From the NCBI GenBank assembly GCA_965601455.1, contig OZ271831.1:4030001-4094000 (forward strand): a DNA stretch of 64,000 nucleotides, given 5' to 3'. The position numbers were made by a program, and so were the translations under genes. The notes under the pieces were generated by a model. That model was not told where the DNA came from. It saw only the letters and a list, made by a program, of their open reading frames with translations, and made no database searches. Positions 9,371 to 17,995 of the stretch are shown one piece after another. Source of the stretch: JANQEU01 sp965601455. Lineage in GTDB: Bacteria > Bacteroidota > Bacteroidia > Cytophagales > Cyclobacteriaceae. Position 1 is the first letter of the stretch, and the number at the start of each line of letters is the position of its first letter.

Positions 9371-9395
9371 TTCAATTAGTGATTCATTTTTTTTG

Positions 9396-9450
9396 CCGAT
9401 GACATTTTATGACATCGGTTTACCAACCGATGACAAACCTAATGTCATCG
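9396..9450. promoter_or_regulatory. Array of CCGATGACA half-sites, candidate operator
   Basis: Four related half-sites fall in 55 bases: CCGATGACA (9396-9404), TGACATCGG (9410-9418), CCGATGACA (9427-9435) and TGTCATCG (9443-9450). They form nested inverted repeats: CATCGGTT/AACCGATG around 4 bases, and CGATGACA/TGTCATCG around 7 bases. The array lies between the response-regulator gene and the small secreted-protein gene, where an activator or repressor would act. It could instead be an RNA hairpin at the 3' end of the two-component operon, but there is no T tract after it. Confidence 0.5.
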
Positions 9451-9492
9451 TGCCGTTCTTAATCATGTACGAAAAACTCAAAGGTTAAAAAC

Positions 9493-9855
9493 ATGAAAAG
9501 AACAGTAACACTACTAGCGGCACTAATAATAGTTATCGGAAGTGCCGCAGCAAATGGAAATGAGAATGGTAAATCAGCTGACTCAGCTAAAAAAACGGTT
9601 AAGAAGTCCACAGAAATCTCAAAAAACCTGGAAGTCGCAGTGCTTCAACAAGCCGACAGTTATCGGTTGATTGCTACCAATAATAAGTCGAGGGGATTTT
9701 TTGTCAAAATCTATAACGATGAAAATAAACTAATCCATAGTGAATATCAATCTCGTGGATTCTCCAGAAAATATGACCTATCTGCTCTTTCCTCCTCCCA
9801 TTATACATTCAAAGTGGTAAGCGGGGGCGAGTCGCAGCAAATTCAAGTGGATTAA
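9493..9855 (+). CDS. Small secreted protein, unknown function
   Basis: A 120-residue protein with a Sec signal peptide (residues 1-20, ending SAAAN). A Lys/Ser-rich linker (about 24-45) leads to a compact beta-rich domain (about 46-118) with YRLIATNNKSRGFFVKIYND and a closing YTFKVVSGGESQQIQVD. It resembles short Ig-like or secretion-tail-like domains found in many small Cytophagales proteins, but I do not recognise a named family. The half-site array lies upstream and a strong terminator downstream, so it is probably a single-gene unit controlled by the neighbouring two-component system (inference). Confidence 0.7.
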   Translation: MKRTVTLLAALIIVIGSAAANGNENGKSADSAKKTVKKSTEISKNLEVAVLQQADSYRLIATNNKSRGFFVKIYNDENKLIHSEYQSRGFSRKYDLSALSSSHYTFKVVSGGESQQIQVD

Positions 9856-9877
9856 TGTTCCACACTTCTTCATACGG

Positions 9878-9907
9878 AGCCTCACATACATGTGAGGCTT
9901 TTTTTTT
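9878..9907 (+). terminator. Rho-independent terminator
   Basis: A perfect 10-bp stem AGCCTCACAT/ATGTGAGGCT with a 2-base loop is followed by an unbroken T run. It closes the small secreted-protein gene transcript. Confidence 0.9.
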
Positions 9908-9980
9908 GAACTCATTACATCTTTTGACATTTCGTTACCTCGTGGTGACGGAGAGTTTCGTTGAATATTATAGTATTGCC

Positions 9981-10997
9981 ATGCAAAGAATAATAGTGAA
10001 ATCGATCCAATACATATTACTGTTTAACTTCCTTATACTATCATTTGAGGTAGAAGCTCAAAGAGATCTTCGCCGACTAGTAGACCTCAGAGGTTACTGG
10101 AAATTCAATATTGGGGACAACTTGGATTGGGCTAAAGCAAATTATGATGATAGTAGATGGACTGAAGTCTTTGTGCCTTCAGATTGGGAGGATGAGGGAT
10201 TCCACGGATATGATGGATTTGCATGGTACCGTGTCGGTTTTGAACTAGATCTTGACCCTTCAGATCCTCATGAAATCTACCTTGATCTTGGATTTATCGA
10301 TGACATCGATGAAGTATATGTTAATGGAAAGCTAATTGGTCGGACAGGTACTTTTCCTCCAAGATTTAAAACCGCCTACAACTCCAGACGATTTTATTAC
10401 TTACCAGTCGATGTACTTAACCTTAATGGAGTCAATTCACTCTCTGTACGAGTCTTTGATACAGTACTGAATGGAGGTATTGTCAGTGGAAAAATTGGAG
10501 TATACGCCAATCGTTACCCTACAAGAAATAGCATTATGCTTCAGGGTTTATGGAAATTCAAAAGAGGGATAAGAGAAGAATACACCTATCCTGATTATAA
10601 TGACTCTGATTGGGATAATATTATCGTTCCCGGTTTCTGGCATGAAATGAAATCCAATATTGGTAGTTTCGGTACCTACCGAAAGAGCTTTAGGTTACCG
10701 GAAAGCATGAGTGATTCCGAAGACCTTATCCTAGTTTTAGGGAAAATTGATGACTTTGACCGTGTTTTCATTAACGGGAAATTTATCGGAGAAACTTATG
10801 ATGGCAGAAGATTCGGATCATCGACTTCCTATTCACAAAGAAGAGCCTATGCCATCCCTCCAGAGGTGCTCAACAGATACGGAGAGAATATCATTACTGT
10901 TGAGGTGGAGAATATTGGAGGAAACGCTGGCATTTATGAAGGACCTGTAGGTATAACCACTGAATACGAATACCGTAATTTCATTCGCTACAATTAA
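9981..10997 (+). CDS. Secreted protein with two GH2-type galactose-binding-like domains
   Basis: The start is taken at ATG 9981 because the longer frame from 9855 reads through the terminator and because residues 1-26 from here form a signal peptide (ending EVEAQ). The protein has about 338 residues and two homologous jelly-roll domains of the GH2 sugar-binding/sialate-esterase kind: LRGYWKFNIGDNLDWAKANY with FAWYRVGFEL and YVNGKLIGRTG, then LQGLWKFKRG with FGTYRKSFRLP and FINGKFIGETYDG. No catalytic TIM barrel is present, so it is a carbohydrate-binding protein rather than a complete glycosidase. It is convergent with a GH113-like gene, sharing a TTAA stop overlap. Confidence 0.82.
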   Translation: MQRIIVKSIQYILLFNFLILSFEVEAQRDLRRLVDLRGYWKFNIGDNLDWAKANYDDSRWTEVFVPSDWEDEGFHGYDGFAWYRVGFELDLDPSDPHEIYLDLGFIDDIDEVYVNGKLIGRTGTFPPRFKTAYNSRRFYYLPVDVLNLNGVNSLSVRVFDTVLNGGIVSGKIGVYANRYPTRNSIMLQGLWKFKRGIREEYTYPDYNDSDWDNIIVPGFWHEMKSNIGSFGTYRKSFRLPESMSDSEDLILVLGKIDDFDRVFINGKFIGETYDGRRFGSSTSYSQRRAYAIPPEVLNRYGENIITVEVENIGGNAGIYEGPVGITTEYEYRNFIRYN

Positions 10998-11995
10998 AAT
11001 CGCGAATACCAATTTCTGATAGTTCTAGCCGCAGGTTTCCCTTGAGGAGTAAAACCAGAGTCTTGTGGACCTCCCCTTGCATCTTTAAAATGCCATTTCC
11101 ATAAAAATCCTCCTGCAAACCATTCTTCTGACCAGAATACTTCAAAAAGTGATTGATAAGCGATTTCCTGTATTCCAAGGTCAATGATATCTGTGTTCGC
11201 TTCCCAATGATTACCTGCAGCTCCTTCCACACTCTGGTAACCAAACTCGGTAAATAAAATCGGTTTATCGTAAATGCGGGAAACATTTCTGAGTGCATCC
11301 CTGTGATCTGTCCAACCAGCATTTAAATCATCGATATCAGGCTTAATAACCTCAGATAGGGGAAAATACGCATCTATACCGATGTAATCCAACTCAGCCC
11401 AAAAAGTCACCCGATGGAAATTATCCCAATTTGCTGCATATGTAATGGGTCCACTGTAAATCTCCCTAACCTGGGAAATCAATTGCTTCCAGAATTCTGG
11501 TCGTGCAACCACTGCTTTTCGATATTCAGTACCAATACAAAACATATCAACATTAAGGGAGTCAGCCACTTCTGCATAAGTCAAGATGTACCGGCTGTAG
11601 CTTTGTTCCCAATCTTGCCATTCCTTTTCGGAATCTAATTCGAACTCACCAGCCCATCCCTGACCTCGAACCCAAATATGTGGTTTAACCATTATTTGTA
11701 AACCCATTATCCTGGCAGAACTAATTTGCTCGCAAACCCCGGTTTTTTTTTCTCCTCTCCACTGCTGAGGGTGATCGAATACAATCTCAGAGTTTTCTGG
11801 GGAAAAAGCGTACGGGATCACTGCAACCCAGTTGGCTTCCAGATCGGTTATTGATTCAAAGTATTCGGGAATTACTTCATGTTGAGGAGCAACTAAACTA
11901 ACTCCATTAATTTTATTGATATTTTCCTTACTGCTAAATAAGAATGACAAAACCGCCGTGATGGCAACAACTCCTATGATGGAGTAAGTCTTCAT
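10994..11995 (-). CDS. GH113-like glycoside hydrolase (beta-mannanase family)
   Basis: A 333-residue exported or membrane-anchored TIM-barrel enzyme with an N-terminal hydrophobic segment (residues 5-21). GH113-like features are MVKPHIWVRGQGWAGEF, the acid/base region MFCIGTEYRKAV, the nucleophile strand ILFTEFGYQS and a late GGFLWKWHF. GH113 enzymes hydrolyse beta-1,4-mannosidic bonds, although related proteins act on other glycans, so the substrate is tentative. It starts 4 bases inside the end of murA on the same strand, so translation is coupled; a link to peptidoglycan metabolism is possible but unproven. Confidence 0.8.
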   Translation of the reverse strand: MKTYSIIGVVAITAVLSFLFSSKENINKINGVSLVAPQHEVIPEYFESITDLEANWVAVIPYAFSPENSEIVFDHPQQWRGEKKTGVCEQISSARIMGLQIMVKPHIWVRGQGWAGEFELDSEKEWQDWEQSYSRYILTYAEVADSLNVDMFCIGTEYRKAVVARPEFWKQLISQVREIYSGPITYAANWDNFHRVTFWAELDYIGIDAYFPLSEVIKPDIDDLNAGWTDHRDALRNVSRIYDKPILFTEFGYQSVEGAAGNHWEANTDIIDLGIQEIAYQSLFEVFWSEEWFAGGFLWKWHFKDARGGPQDSGFTPQGKPAARTIRNWYSRF

Positions 11996-13302
11996 CCTTC
12001 AATTCGTTCAATGCTTGCTCCAATAGCATTTAAGCGATCATCAATGAATTGATATCCGCGATCAATTTGCTCGACATTATGAATGACACTGACACCATCT
12101 GCCGACATAGCCGCTATCAAAAGGGACACTCCGGCTCTAATGTCGGGCGATGTCATTTGTATACCCCTCAATGGCATGGTACGATCAAGACCGATAACTG
12201 TAGCCCTGTGTGGATCGCATAGAATAATTTGGGCACCCATGTCTATGAGTTTATCAACAAAGAAAAGTCTGCTTTCGAACATCTTCTGATGGATAAGTAC
12301 CGTGCCTTTTGCCTGAGTGGCGGTCACCAAAGCCACACTCAATAAATCGGGTGTAAAACCCGGCCAAATCGCATCAGCAATAGTCAGAATTGAACCATCA
12401 ATGTACGACTCAATCTCATAATGATCCTGTTCAGGTACATGAATATCGTCACCAATAATATCCATCTGAATACCCAATCTCCCAAAGACATCTGGGATGA
12501 TCCCCAGCTGATCAACTCTTGCGTCCTTAATGGTTATGTCCGATTGGGTCATGGCCGCCATTCCAATGAAACTGCCGATTTCAATCATGTCCGGAAGCAT
12601 GGTATGTTCTGTTCCATGGAGTGCATTTACGCCTTCAATGGTCAACAAGTTGGACCCAATTCCTGTAATACTGGCACCCATTCTTTCCAACATACGACAT
12701 AGTTGCTGAATATACGGCTCACAGGCAGCATTGTAAATGGTAGTCTTACCCTCGGCGAGTACTGCCGCCATAATAATGTTTGCAGTACCTGTGACAGAGG
12801 CTTCATCAAGATGCATATAGGCACCTTTGAGTTTTGATCCATCGACGGTGTAGAATGACGTCAACGGGTCATAATTAAATTGAGCGCCTAATTTCTCAAA
12901 ACCCACAAAGTGAGTATCAACACGACGACGACCAATTTTATCGCCCCCGGGCTTTGGCATTTTCCCTACACCAAAACGAGCTAATAGTGGACCCAGAATC
13001 ATTATCGAACCTCGAAGCCCAGTTGCCTTGGACTTGAATTCTTCGGTTTCAAGAAACTCCAGTTTGATGTTTCTGGCAATGAATCGGTAAGATTCGTTGT
13101 CAACTTTTTCGACATCAACACCTAAATCCTGTAGCAATTCAATGAGTTTCAGAACATCACGGATTGCCGGTATTTTGTGAATGAGTACGGGTTCCTCAGT
13201 CAGAAGAACCGCTGATATTATTTGAAGAGATTCGTTTTTTGCGCCTTGCGGGATTATGGTACCATTTAGTTGATTACCCCCATTGACGCGAAATGATGTC
13301 AT
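11992..13302 (-). CDS. murA: UDP-N-acetylglucosamine 1-carboxyvinyltransferase MurA
   Basis: Transfers enolpyruvate from PEP to UDP-GlcNAc, the first committed step of peptidoglycan synthesis. The protein has 436 residues, the usual length, with the conserved Lys22-Asn23 (PQGAKNESL) and TGLRGSIMILGPLLARFG. The catalytic loop reads PGGDKIGRRRVDTH, with Asp121 where most MurA proteins have the Cys that fosfomycin alkylates. It is followed by a GH113-like gene and preceded by DUF4290, a neighbour typical of Bacteroidota. Confidence 0.96.
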   Translation of the reverse strand: MTSFRVNGGNQLNGTIIPQGAKNESLQIISAVLLTEEPVLIHKIPAIRDVLKLIELLQDLGVDVEKVDNESYRFIARNIKLEFLETEEFKSKATGLRGSIMILGPLLARFGVGKMPKPGGDKIGRRRVDTHFVGFEKLGAQFNYDPLTSFYTVDGSKLKGAYMHLDEASVTGTANIIMAAVLAEGKTTIYNAACEPYIQQLCRMLERMGASITGIGSNLLTIEGVNALHGTEHTMLPDMIEIGSFIGMAAMTQSDITIKDARVDQLGIIPDVFGRLGIQMDIIGDDIHVPEQDHYEIESYIDGSILTIADAIWPGFTPDLLSVALVTATQAKGTVLIHQKMFESRLFFVDKLIDMGAQIILCDPHRATVIGLDRTMPLRGIQMTSPDIRAGVSLLIAAMSADGVSVIHNVEQIDRGYQFIDDRLNAIGASIERIEG

Positions 13303-13311
13303 ATTCTATCT

Positions 13312-13950
13312 TCAGTTCCTACGCTTTCTTTTACCGCCTTTATGATGTCTACGACCTCCTCCGCCTCTTCGATTCTTGTCTCCGTCTCTTTGTGTTTTGG
13401 TCACATCAAATAGCCTGAACTCCTTTACCTTCTCGATGTCAATATCCAATTTTCCGTCTGAAAGACGCTTGATGGTTTTCAAGATGATTTCATCTTCTGC
13501 ATTTTCCTTATTCCAGGCCTCAAAGAATGTCTTCATCAATTTCCCGATAGTGATGATTGCAGACTCCTTTTCTAATGGATCGTCAACAACACAAGCCTTA
13601 TCAATCAGAATTTCAATACTTCGACCAAAGTGACGATACTTGATTTCATTCTTGTTGTAGTTTACCCGGTCAGGTTTTCTATCAAGAATATTGGGCTCCG
13701 GTTTAGGGAAAGGACCTTCAACATCCAGTTTAAAATCAGAAATTATATAAAGGTCGTCCCACACTTTCTGCTCGTATTCCTGGCCATCCTTAACATTAGG
13801 ATTAATGTTTTTCATTAAGTGCACCAGCGTAGCCGCGTAAGAGTTTCTTTTTTCCTTGTCATCCAACTCCATCAGGTAATTGGCCATCCGCTGCACATTT
13901 CTCCCGTATTCTCTCAGAAGCAGCGGTTTTCTTTGTGTATTATACTCCAT
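13312..13950 (-). CDS. DUF4290 family protein
   Basis: A 212-residue protein that begins MEYNTQRKPLLLREYGRNVQ, the hallmark of DUF4290, a Bacteroidota-specific family regularly found upstream of murA. The first 165 residues are mainly helical and acidic/basic. The C-terminus from about 180 is very basic and Gly/Arg/His/Lys-rich (RRGGGGRRHHKGGKRKRRN), suggesting nucleic-acid or ribosome contact. It lies 9 bases before murA in the same operon. No biochemical role is known to me. Confidence 0.88.
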   Translation of the reverse strand: MEYNTQRKPLLLREYGRNVQRMANYLMELDDKEKRNSYAATLVHLMKNINPNVKDGQEYEQKVWDDLYIISDFKLDVEGPFPKPEPNILDRKPDRVNYNKNEIKYRHFGRSIEILIDKACVVDDPLEKESAIITIGKLMKTFFEAWNKENAEDEIILKTIKRLSDGKLDIDIEKVKEFRLFDVTKTQRDGDKNRRGGGGRRHHKGGKRKRRN

Positions 13951-13990
13951 TAAAAAAGATTAAAGTCCAAAAATATACAATCCCCGGTTG

Positions 13991-14392
13991 CTAGTCCTTC
14001 AAATAGGCAATACATTTCAATTCTATTGCTATCGGAGTGGGGAGCGAGCTTATGCCGATGGTGGTTCTGCAGGGACGTATATCCCCAAAATACTCAGCAT
14101 AAATCCTGTTATAGATCGGAAAGTCCTCTTCCATATTGGTAAGAAAGACGGTAATATCCACTAAGTTTTCCCATTGGGCACCTGCATCTTCAAGTATAGC
14201 TCTAACGTTTTGAAATACGGAGTGACATTGTGTTTCTATGTCATATTTGCCTTTAGTACTACCTCCTGGTATCTCTTTCGATCCCTTCTTTCTTGGTCCC
14301 ACTCCCGATAAATAAAGAAAATCTCCTACTTTTCTAGCGTGAGGATAGGCACCCACTGGTTCAGGAGCCCTTTCTGAATTAGATTGGTTCAT
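13991..14392 (-). CDS. RidA/YjgF-family deaminase (2-aminomuconate deaminase-like)
   Basis: A 133-residue member of the Rid superfamily. Motifs include GAYPHARKVGDFLYLSG near the N-terminus, NVRAILEDAGAQWENLVDIT, and the substrate-binding Arg in RPCRTTIGI. RidA proteins hydrolyse reactive enamine/imine intermediates; the GVGPRKKGSKEIPGG loop is like the 2-aminomuconate deaminase subgroup. It overlaps the pepP-like gene by 4 bases, so the two are coupled, perhaps linking peptide turnover with imine clean-up (inference). Confidence 0.88.
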   Translation of the reverse strand: MNQSNSERAPEPVGAYPHARKVGDFLYLSGVGPRKKGSKEIPGGSTKGKYDIETQCHSVFQNVRAILEDAGAQWENLVDITVFLTNMEEDFPIYNRIYAEYFGDIRPCRTTIGISSLPTPIAIELKCIAYLKD

Positions 14393-15678
14393 TCGTTCAT
14401 TAATTCTTCTATTTCATCTACTTCAATGGGAATTGACGCCATGAGATTATCCTGTCCCTTTTCAGTAATCACAATGTTATCTTCCAGTCTGATACCAATA
14501 TTTTCATCTGGAATATAAATGCCGGGTTCGACCGTAAATACCATCCCTGGTTTAAAATCGGTATAGACGGAGGCCACATCATGAACATCCAATCCCAAAT
14601 GATGGGATGTCCCATGCATAAAATACTTTTTATATGCTGGCCATTCCTCCGGGGCATCCCTTATTTCTTCACTTGAAAGTAACCCTAGATCTACCAGCTC
14701 TTTTTCCATCTCCTCACCAACCGCCTTATGGTAATCGGGAATGCGATTTCCTGGTGTTAGTAGAGATGTAGCATAATTCTTCACTCTAAGAACTGCATTG
14801 TAAACGTCCTTCTGTCTTTGTGTAAACTTCCCATTGATCGGAATGGTCCGGGTCATGTCCGCATTATAGCTGCCGTACTCCGCGCCAACATCCATTAACA
14901 ATAGATCTCCATCATGGAGTTGTTGATTGTTTTCAATATAATGTAGAACGCAAGCATTAGTCCCACCAGCAATTATCGGTGTATAAGCAAAACCCCTTGA
15001 CTTCCGGTTTATGAAAGTATGGAGGTATTCCGCTTCCACTTCATACTCCCATTTACCGGGCTCCACAAACCGGAGAATTTTTCGAAAACCTTCCTCAGTA
15101 ATTCGACAGGCCTCCGATAATAATTCAATTTCCTCATTCTCTTTCACACTTCTTAAATCGTAAATTATTGGAGCAAGTCTCTCGTACTTATGTAGAGGGT
15201 ATTGATCTTTGCACCTTTGGATAAATCGATCATTTGCTGTTTGAACCCGGTTAGCGTTTCGGATGTGTTCATTTCTATAGAGGTAAACAGTTTCTGATTC
15301 GGCCATAATGGTCTGCAGGACCTTTTCAAATCCATCATTCCATCTAACTTCCGTGATCCCTGAACACGATTGGCCTTCTGTCTTTGTAAGTTTATGGCCC
15401 TCCCATATAGCTATCTCCTCACTTGTCTCGCGGAGGAAAAGCATTTCTTTCAGCCTCTTATCAGGAAAGTCCGGGGCCATCACGAAAATGGTCTCCTCCT
15501 GATCTACGCCAGTGAGGTAGAAAAGATTTGAATTCTGGTAAAAAGGCAATGTGCCATCAGCATTGGTCGGCATTATATCATTGGCATGTATAATAACCAC
15601 TGAATTCTTAGCTAATCGTTTCACCAGCTTCTTTCGATTTTTAGTGAAAAGCTCAGGTAAATGAGGAATGTATTTCAT
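14389..15678 (-). CDS. pepP: Xaa-Pro aminopeptidase (M24B)
   Basis: A 429-residue metallopeptidase that releases N-terminal residues ahead of proline. The N-terminal creatinase-like domain (about 1-170) includes FYQNSNLFYLTGVDQEE. The pita-bread catalytic domain has the metal ligands in LLMDVGAEYGSYNADMTRT (two Asp), the HGTSHHLGLDVHD block (His), VFTVEPGIYIP (Glu) and IGIRLEDNIVIT (Glu). It is cytoplasmic, without a signal peptide. It stands between the GT9 gene (5 bases upstream) and the RidA gene (overlapping). Confidence 0.94.
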   Translation of the reverse strand: MKYIPHLPELFTKNRKKLVKRLAKNSVVIIHANDIMPTNADGTLPFYQNSNLFYLTGVDQEETIFVMAPDFPDKRLKEMLFLRETSEEIAIWEGHKLTKTEGQSCSGITEVRWNDGFEKVLQTIMAESETVYLYRNEHIRNANRVQTANDRFIQRCKDQYPLHKYERLAPIIYDLRSVKENEEIELLSEACRITEEGFRKILRFVEPGKWEYEVEAEYLHTFINRKSRGFAYTPIIAGGTNACVLHYIENNQQLHDGDLLLMDVGAEYGSYNADMTRTIPINGKFTQRQKDVYNAVLRVKNYATSLLTPGNRIPDYHKAVGEEMEKELVDLGLLSSEEIRDAPEEWPAYKKYFMHGTSHHLGLDVHDVASVYTDFKPGMVFTVEPGIYIPDENIGIRLEDNIVITEKGQDNLMASIPIEVDEIEELMNE

Positions 15679-15683
15679 ATTAA

Positions 15684-16700
15684 CTAGGTTTTTGCTGACT
15701 TCTCGGTCGGGTATTCAAGTTTAACTACTTCTTCAATTTGAATGTCTTTTCCACATTTAAAATGGCCCTCTGGGCAAGACTTAAATCCATGCAATCCACA
15801 AGGTCTACAGCTTAAATGTTCTTTGATTTCGATGACTTTAGCATTATCTGATAATGGCCCGAAGCCAAAAGATGGTACTGTACTACAGAAAAATGCCGTA
15901 ACAGGAGCATTAAATGATGAAGCAAAATGTAGCGGTGCTGAATCATTTACGTAGTTCATTTTTGCCCCCCCGATCATCCAGGCACTCTCCAACAAGGATA
16001 ACTCTCCACAAAGATTTGAAACTTCAGCACTCGTAACACCATTCTTTATTTGGTTGCATGCCTCCCAGTCCTCAGGACCTCCAAGTAAATAGATCGTTCC
16101 GGGAAAATCAAGACCATTGATTAGTTGAATCCATTTATCTCTGGGCAACTGTTTTGTCGACCAAACGGAGGTGGGCGAAACAGTGAGGTAGTCGGTCTTC
16201 CTGTATTTTACTAATGACCCTTTAATACTTTCTGGTATGCAAAGACTTGGACCTACAACTTCATTGTCAGTGAGATCTTGAATTAATCTATTATTTCTCT
16301 CGACCTCATGAATATTCTTATCGAGATCATGATCCACTTTTTTATTGAACCCGAAAGAGAAAGGATTTTTTTTGAAACCGATTTTCAATTTAGCTCCTGA
16401 AAAAAGTGTTAACAACCCCATAGAAGCATATCGCTGTACATTTATAACGACATCATACTTTCTTGCCCTGATCTTCCGAATTAGTCGAATCAATTCCCTG
16501 TTTTTACCTGCTTTCTTGTTCCATATCAGAAGGTCATTTATTCTGGGATCGTGTTCCAAAAGCGATTCATTTCCTTTTCTAACGAGGAAGTCAATCGCAG
16601 CACCCGAATACTTTCTGCTCAATTTTTCCAAAATCGGTGTGGCCAAAACCACATCTCCGATGAAAGCTGTCTGAATGATAAGGATGCGTTTGATATTCAT
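15684..16700 (-). CDS. Glycosyltransferase family 9 (heptosyltransferase-like)
   Basis: A 338-residue GT-B enzyme of the ADP-heptose:LPS heptosyltransferase family. It begins RILIIQTAFIGDVVLATPIL, has the mid-protein acceptor region KIGFKKNPFSFGFNK, and the C-terminal donor site with LSPT-like SPTSVWSTKQLPRDKW, YLLGGPED and NDSAPLHFASSFNAP. A Cys-rich tail (LSCRPCGLHGFKSCPEGHFKC) is common in the Bacteroidota versions. It should act at the inner membrane on lipid A-core precursors; the exact sugar is unknown. Confidence 0.9.
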   Translation of the reverse strand: MNIKRILIIQTAFIGDVVLATPILEKLSRKYSGAAIDFLVRKGNESLLEHDPRINDLLIWNKKAGKNRELIRLIRKIRARKYDVVINVQRYASMGLLTLFSGAKLKIGFKKNPFSFGFNKKVDHDLDKNIHEVERNNRLIQDLTDNEVVGPSLCIPESIKGSLVKYRKTDYLTVSPTSVWSTKQLPRDKWIQLINGLDFPGTIYLLGGPEDWEACNQIKNGVTSAEVSNLCGELSLLESAWMIGGAKMNYVNDSAPLHFASSFNAPVTAFFCSTVPSFGFGPLSDNAKVIEIKEHLSCRPCGLHGFKSCPEGHFKCGKDIQIEEVVKLEYPTEKSAKT

Positions 16701-16720
16701 GGGTAAACGCGTAAAAATAG

Positions 16721-16728
16721 TAAATTTG
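16721..16728 (+). promoter_or_regulatory. Candidate -7 promoter element TAAATTTG
   Basis: TAAATTTG fits TAnnTTTG and ends 7 bases before the M16 peptidase ATG, implying a very short leader. A TTTG at 16689-16692 is too far upstream for the usual spacing. Confidence 0.35.
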
Positions 16729-16735
16729 CTGCCTT

Positions 16736-17968
16736 ATGAACGACATGGATCGGCTGCAGTTGTCTAATGGAATCAGGGTAGTCCATAAGCAAATTAATCA
16801 CACCAAGATTGCCCACGTGGGTATCATGCTGGATATTGGAAGTAGGGATGAAGAAACTCACGAACAGGGACTAGCCCATTTTTGGGAGCATATGGCTTTT
16901 AAAGGAACAAAGAAGAGAAAGGCCTACCATATAATCAACCGCCTCGAAAGCCTGGGAGGTGAACTTAATGCTTATACAACTAAGGAAAAGATTTGCTTCT
17001 ATTCCGCAATTCTAGGCAGCCATCTTGACAAATCTTTGGAGTTACTCAGTGATATAACATTTAACTCCACATTTCCCGAGAAGCAGATTGATAAAGAACG
17101 AAACGTAATACTGGAAGAAATGGCAATGTATCGGGATACCCCTGAAGATGCTATCCAGGATGAGTTTGACGAAGTAGTATTTCAGCAGCACCCTTTAGGT
17201 ATGAATATACTGGGAAATGAGAATACTGTCACCAAATTTCATAAAGGTGATTTTGTACAATTCATACAGCGCAACCTCAATACCGAAAGAATTGTTATTT
17301 CCTCCGTCGGTAACTATAGTTTGACCGACCTGAACAAATATATTCATCGTTATTTCGACGACATCAGTAAAAAGAACAATCCGACCTATAGAAAACCTTT
17401 CGGTGGGTATTCTCCGAAACACACCATAAGCGAAAGGCAAATCAGTCAGGTTCATTACGTAGCTGGTATGCCAGCCTATAAGCTTTCTGATCCCGAAAGA
17501 ATTCCATTTTTCATGCTCACCAATATTCTTGGTGGTCCGGCTATGAATTCCAGACTTAATCTTTCTTTGAGGGAGAAATTTGGATATGTATATGGTGTTG
17601 AGGCCCAGTTTACTCCATATACGGATACTGGACTTTTTAGTATTTCATTTGCGACGGACCCGAAGCACTTTAAACGTTGTGAATCCTTGGTTTATAAGGA
17701 GATTGACTTACTTAAGCGAAAGAAATTGGGTCAACTCCAGCTACACAAAGCAAAACTCCAGCTGAAAGGGCAGCTGGCTTTGGCGGATGAAAACAGTAAT
17801 GCCATGATGCTAATGATGGCAAAAAGTACAATGGATTCGGGTCATGTACCTACTCTTCAGGAGATATTCGATAAGATAGACAGTGTCACAGCGGATCATC
17901 TGTTGGAGATTGCTAATCAGTCCTGGGAAAAGGATCGATTGAGTTCCTTGACTTTCCTTCCTTCATAA
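16736..17968 (+). CDS. M16-family zinc peptidase
   Basis: A 410-residue insulinase-type peptidase. The inverted zinc motif is His48-Phe-Trp-Glu51-His52 (GLAHFWEHMAFKGTKKR), and the third ligand lies in NVILEEMAMYRDTPED (Glu near 127). The C-terminal half has the R/Y pair region with LREKFGYVYGVEA that binds substrate. It has no signal peptide, so it is probably cytoplasmic, like PqqL/YmxG-type processing peptidases. It heads a likely operon with the O-methyltransferase and the LysM protein. Confidence 0.93.
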   Translation: MNDMDRLQLSNGIRVVHKQINHTKIAHVGIMLDIGSRDEETHEQGLAHFWEHMAFKGTKKRKAYHIINRLESLGGELNAYTTKEKICFYSAILGSHLDKSLELLSDITFNSTFPEKQIDKERNVILEEMAMYRDTPEDAIQDEFDEVVFQQHPLGMNILGNENTVTKFHKGDFVQFIQRNLNTERIVISSVGNYSLTDLNKYIHRYFDDISKKNNPTYRKPFGGYSPKHTISERQISQVHYVAGMPAYKLSDPERIPFFMLTNILGGPAMNSRLNLSLREKFGYVYGVEAQFTPYTDTGLFSISFATDPKHFKRCESLVYKEIDLLKRKKLGQLQLHKAKLQLKGQLALADENSNAMMLMMAKSTMDSGHVPTLQEIFDKIDSVTADHLLEIANQSWEKDRLSSLTFLPS

Positions 17969-17982
17969 GGACTTTTTTTTAA

Positions 17983-17990
17983 TATTTTTG
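17983..17990 (+). promoter_or_regulatory. Candidate -7 promoter element TATTTTTG
   Basis: TATTTTTG matches TAnnTTTG just after a T8 run and 5 bases before the O-methyltransferase ATG. It could give the methyltransferase and LysM genes their own promoter. Confidence 0.35.
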
Positions 17991-17995
17991 CATTC

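Noticed and set aside
9855..9980. N-terminal extension (42 residues) of the GH2-like protein
   Set aside because: It reads through the rho-independent terminator at 9878-9907, lacks a signal peptide at its start, and ATG 9981 gives a clean signal peptide.
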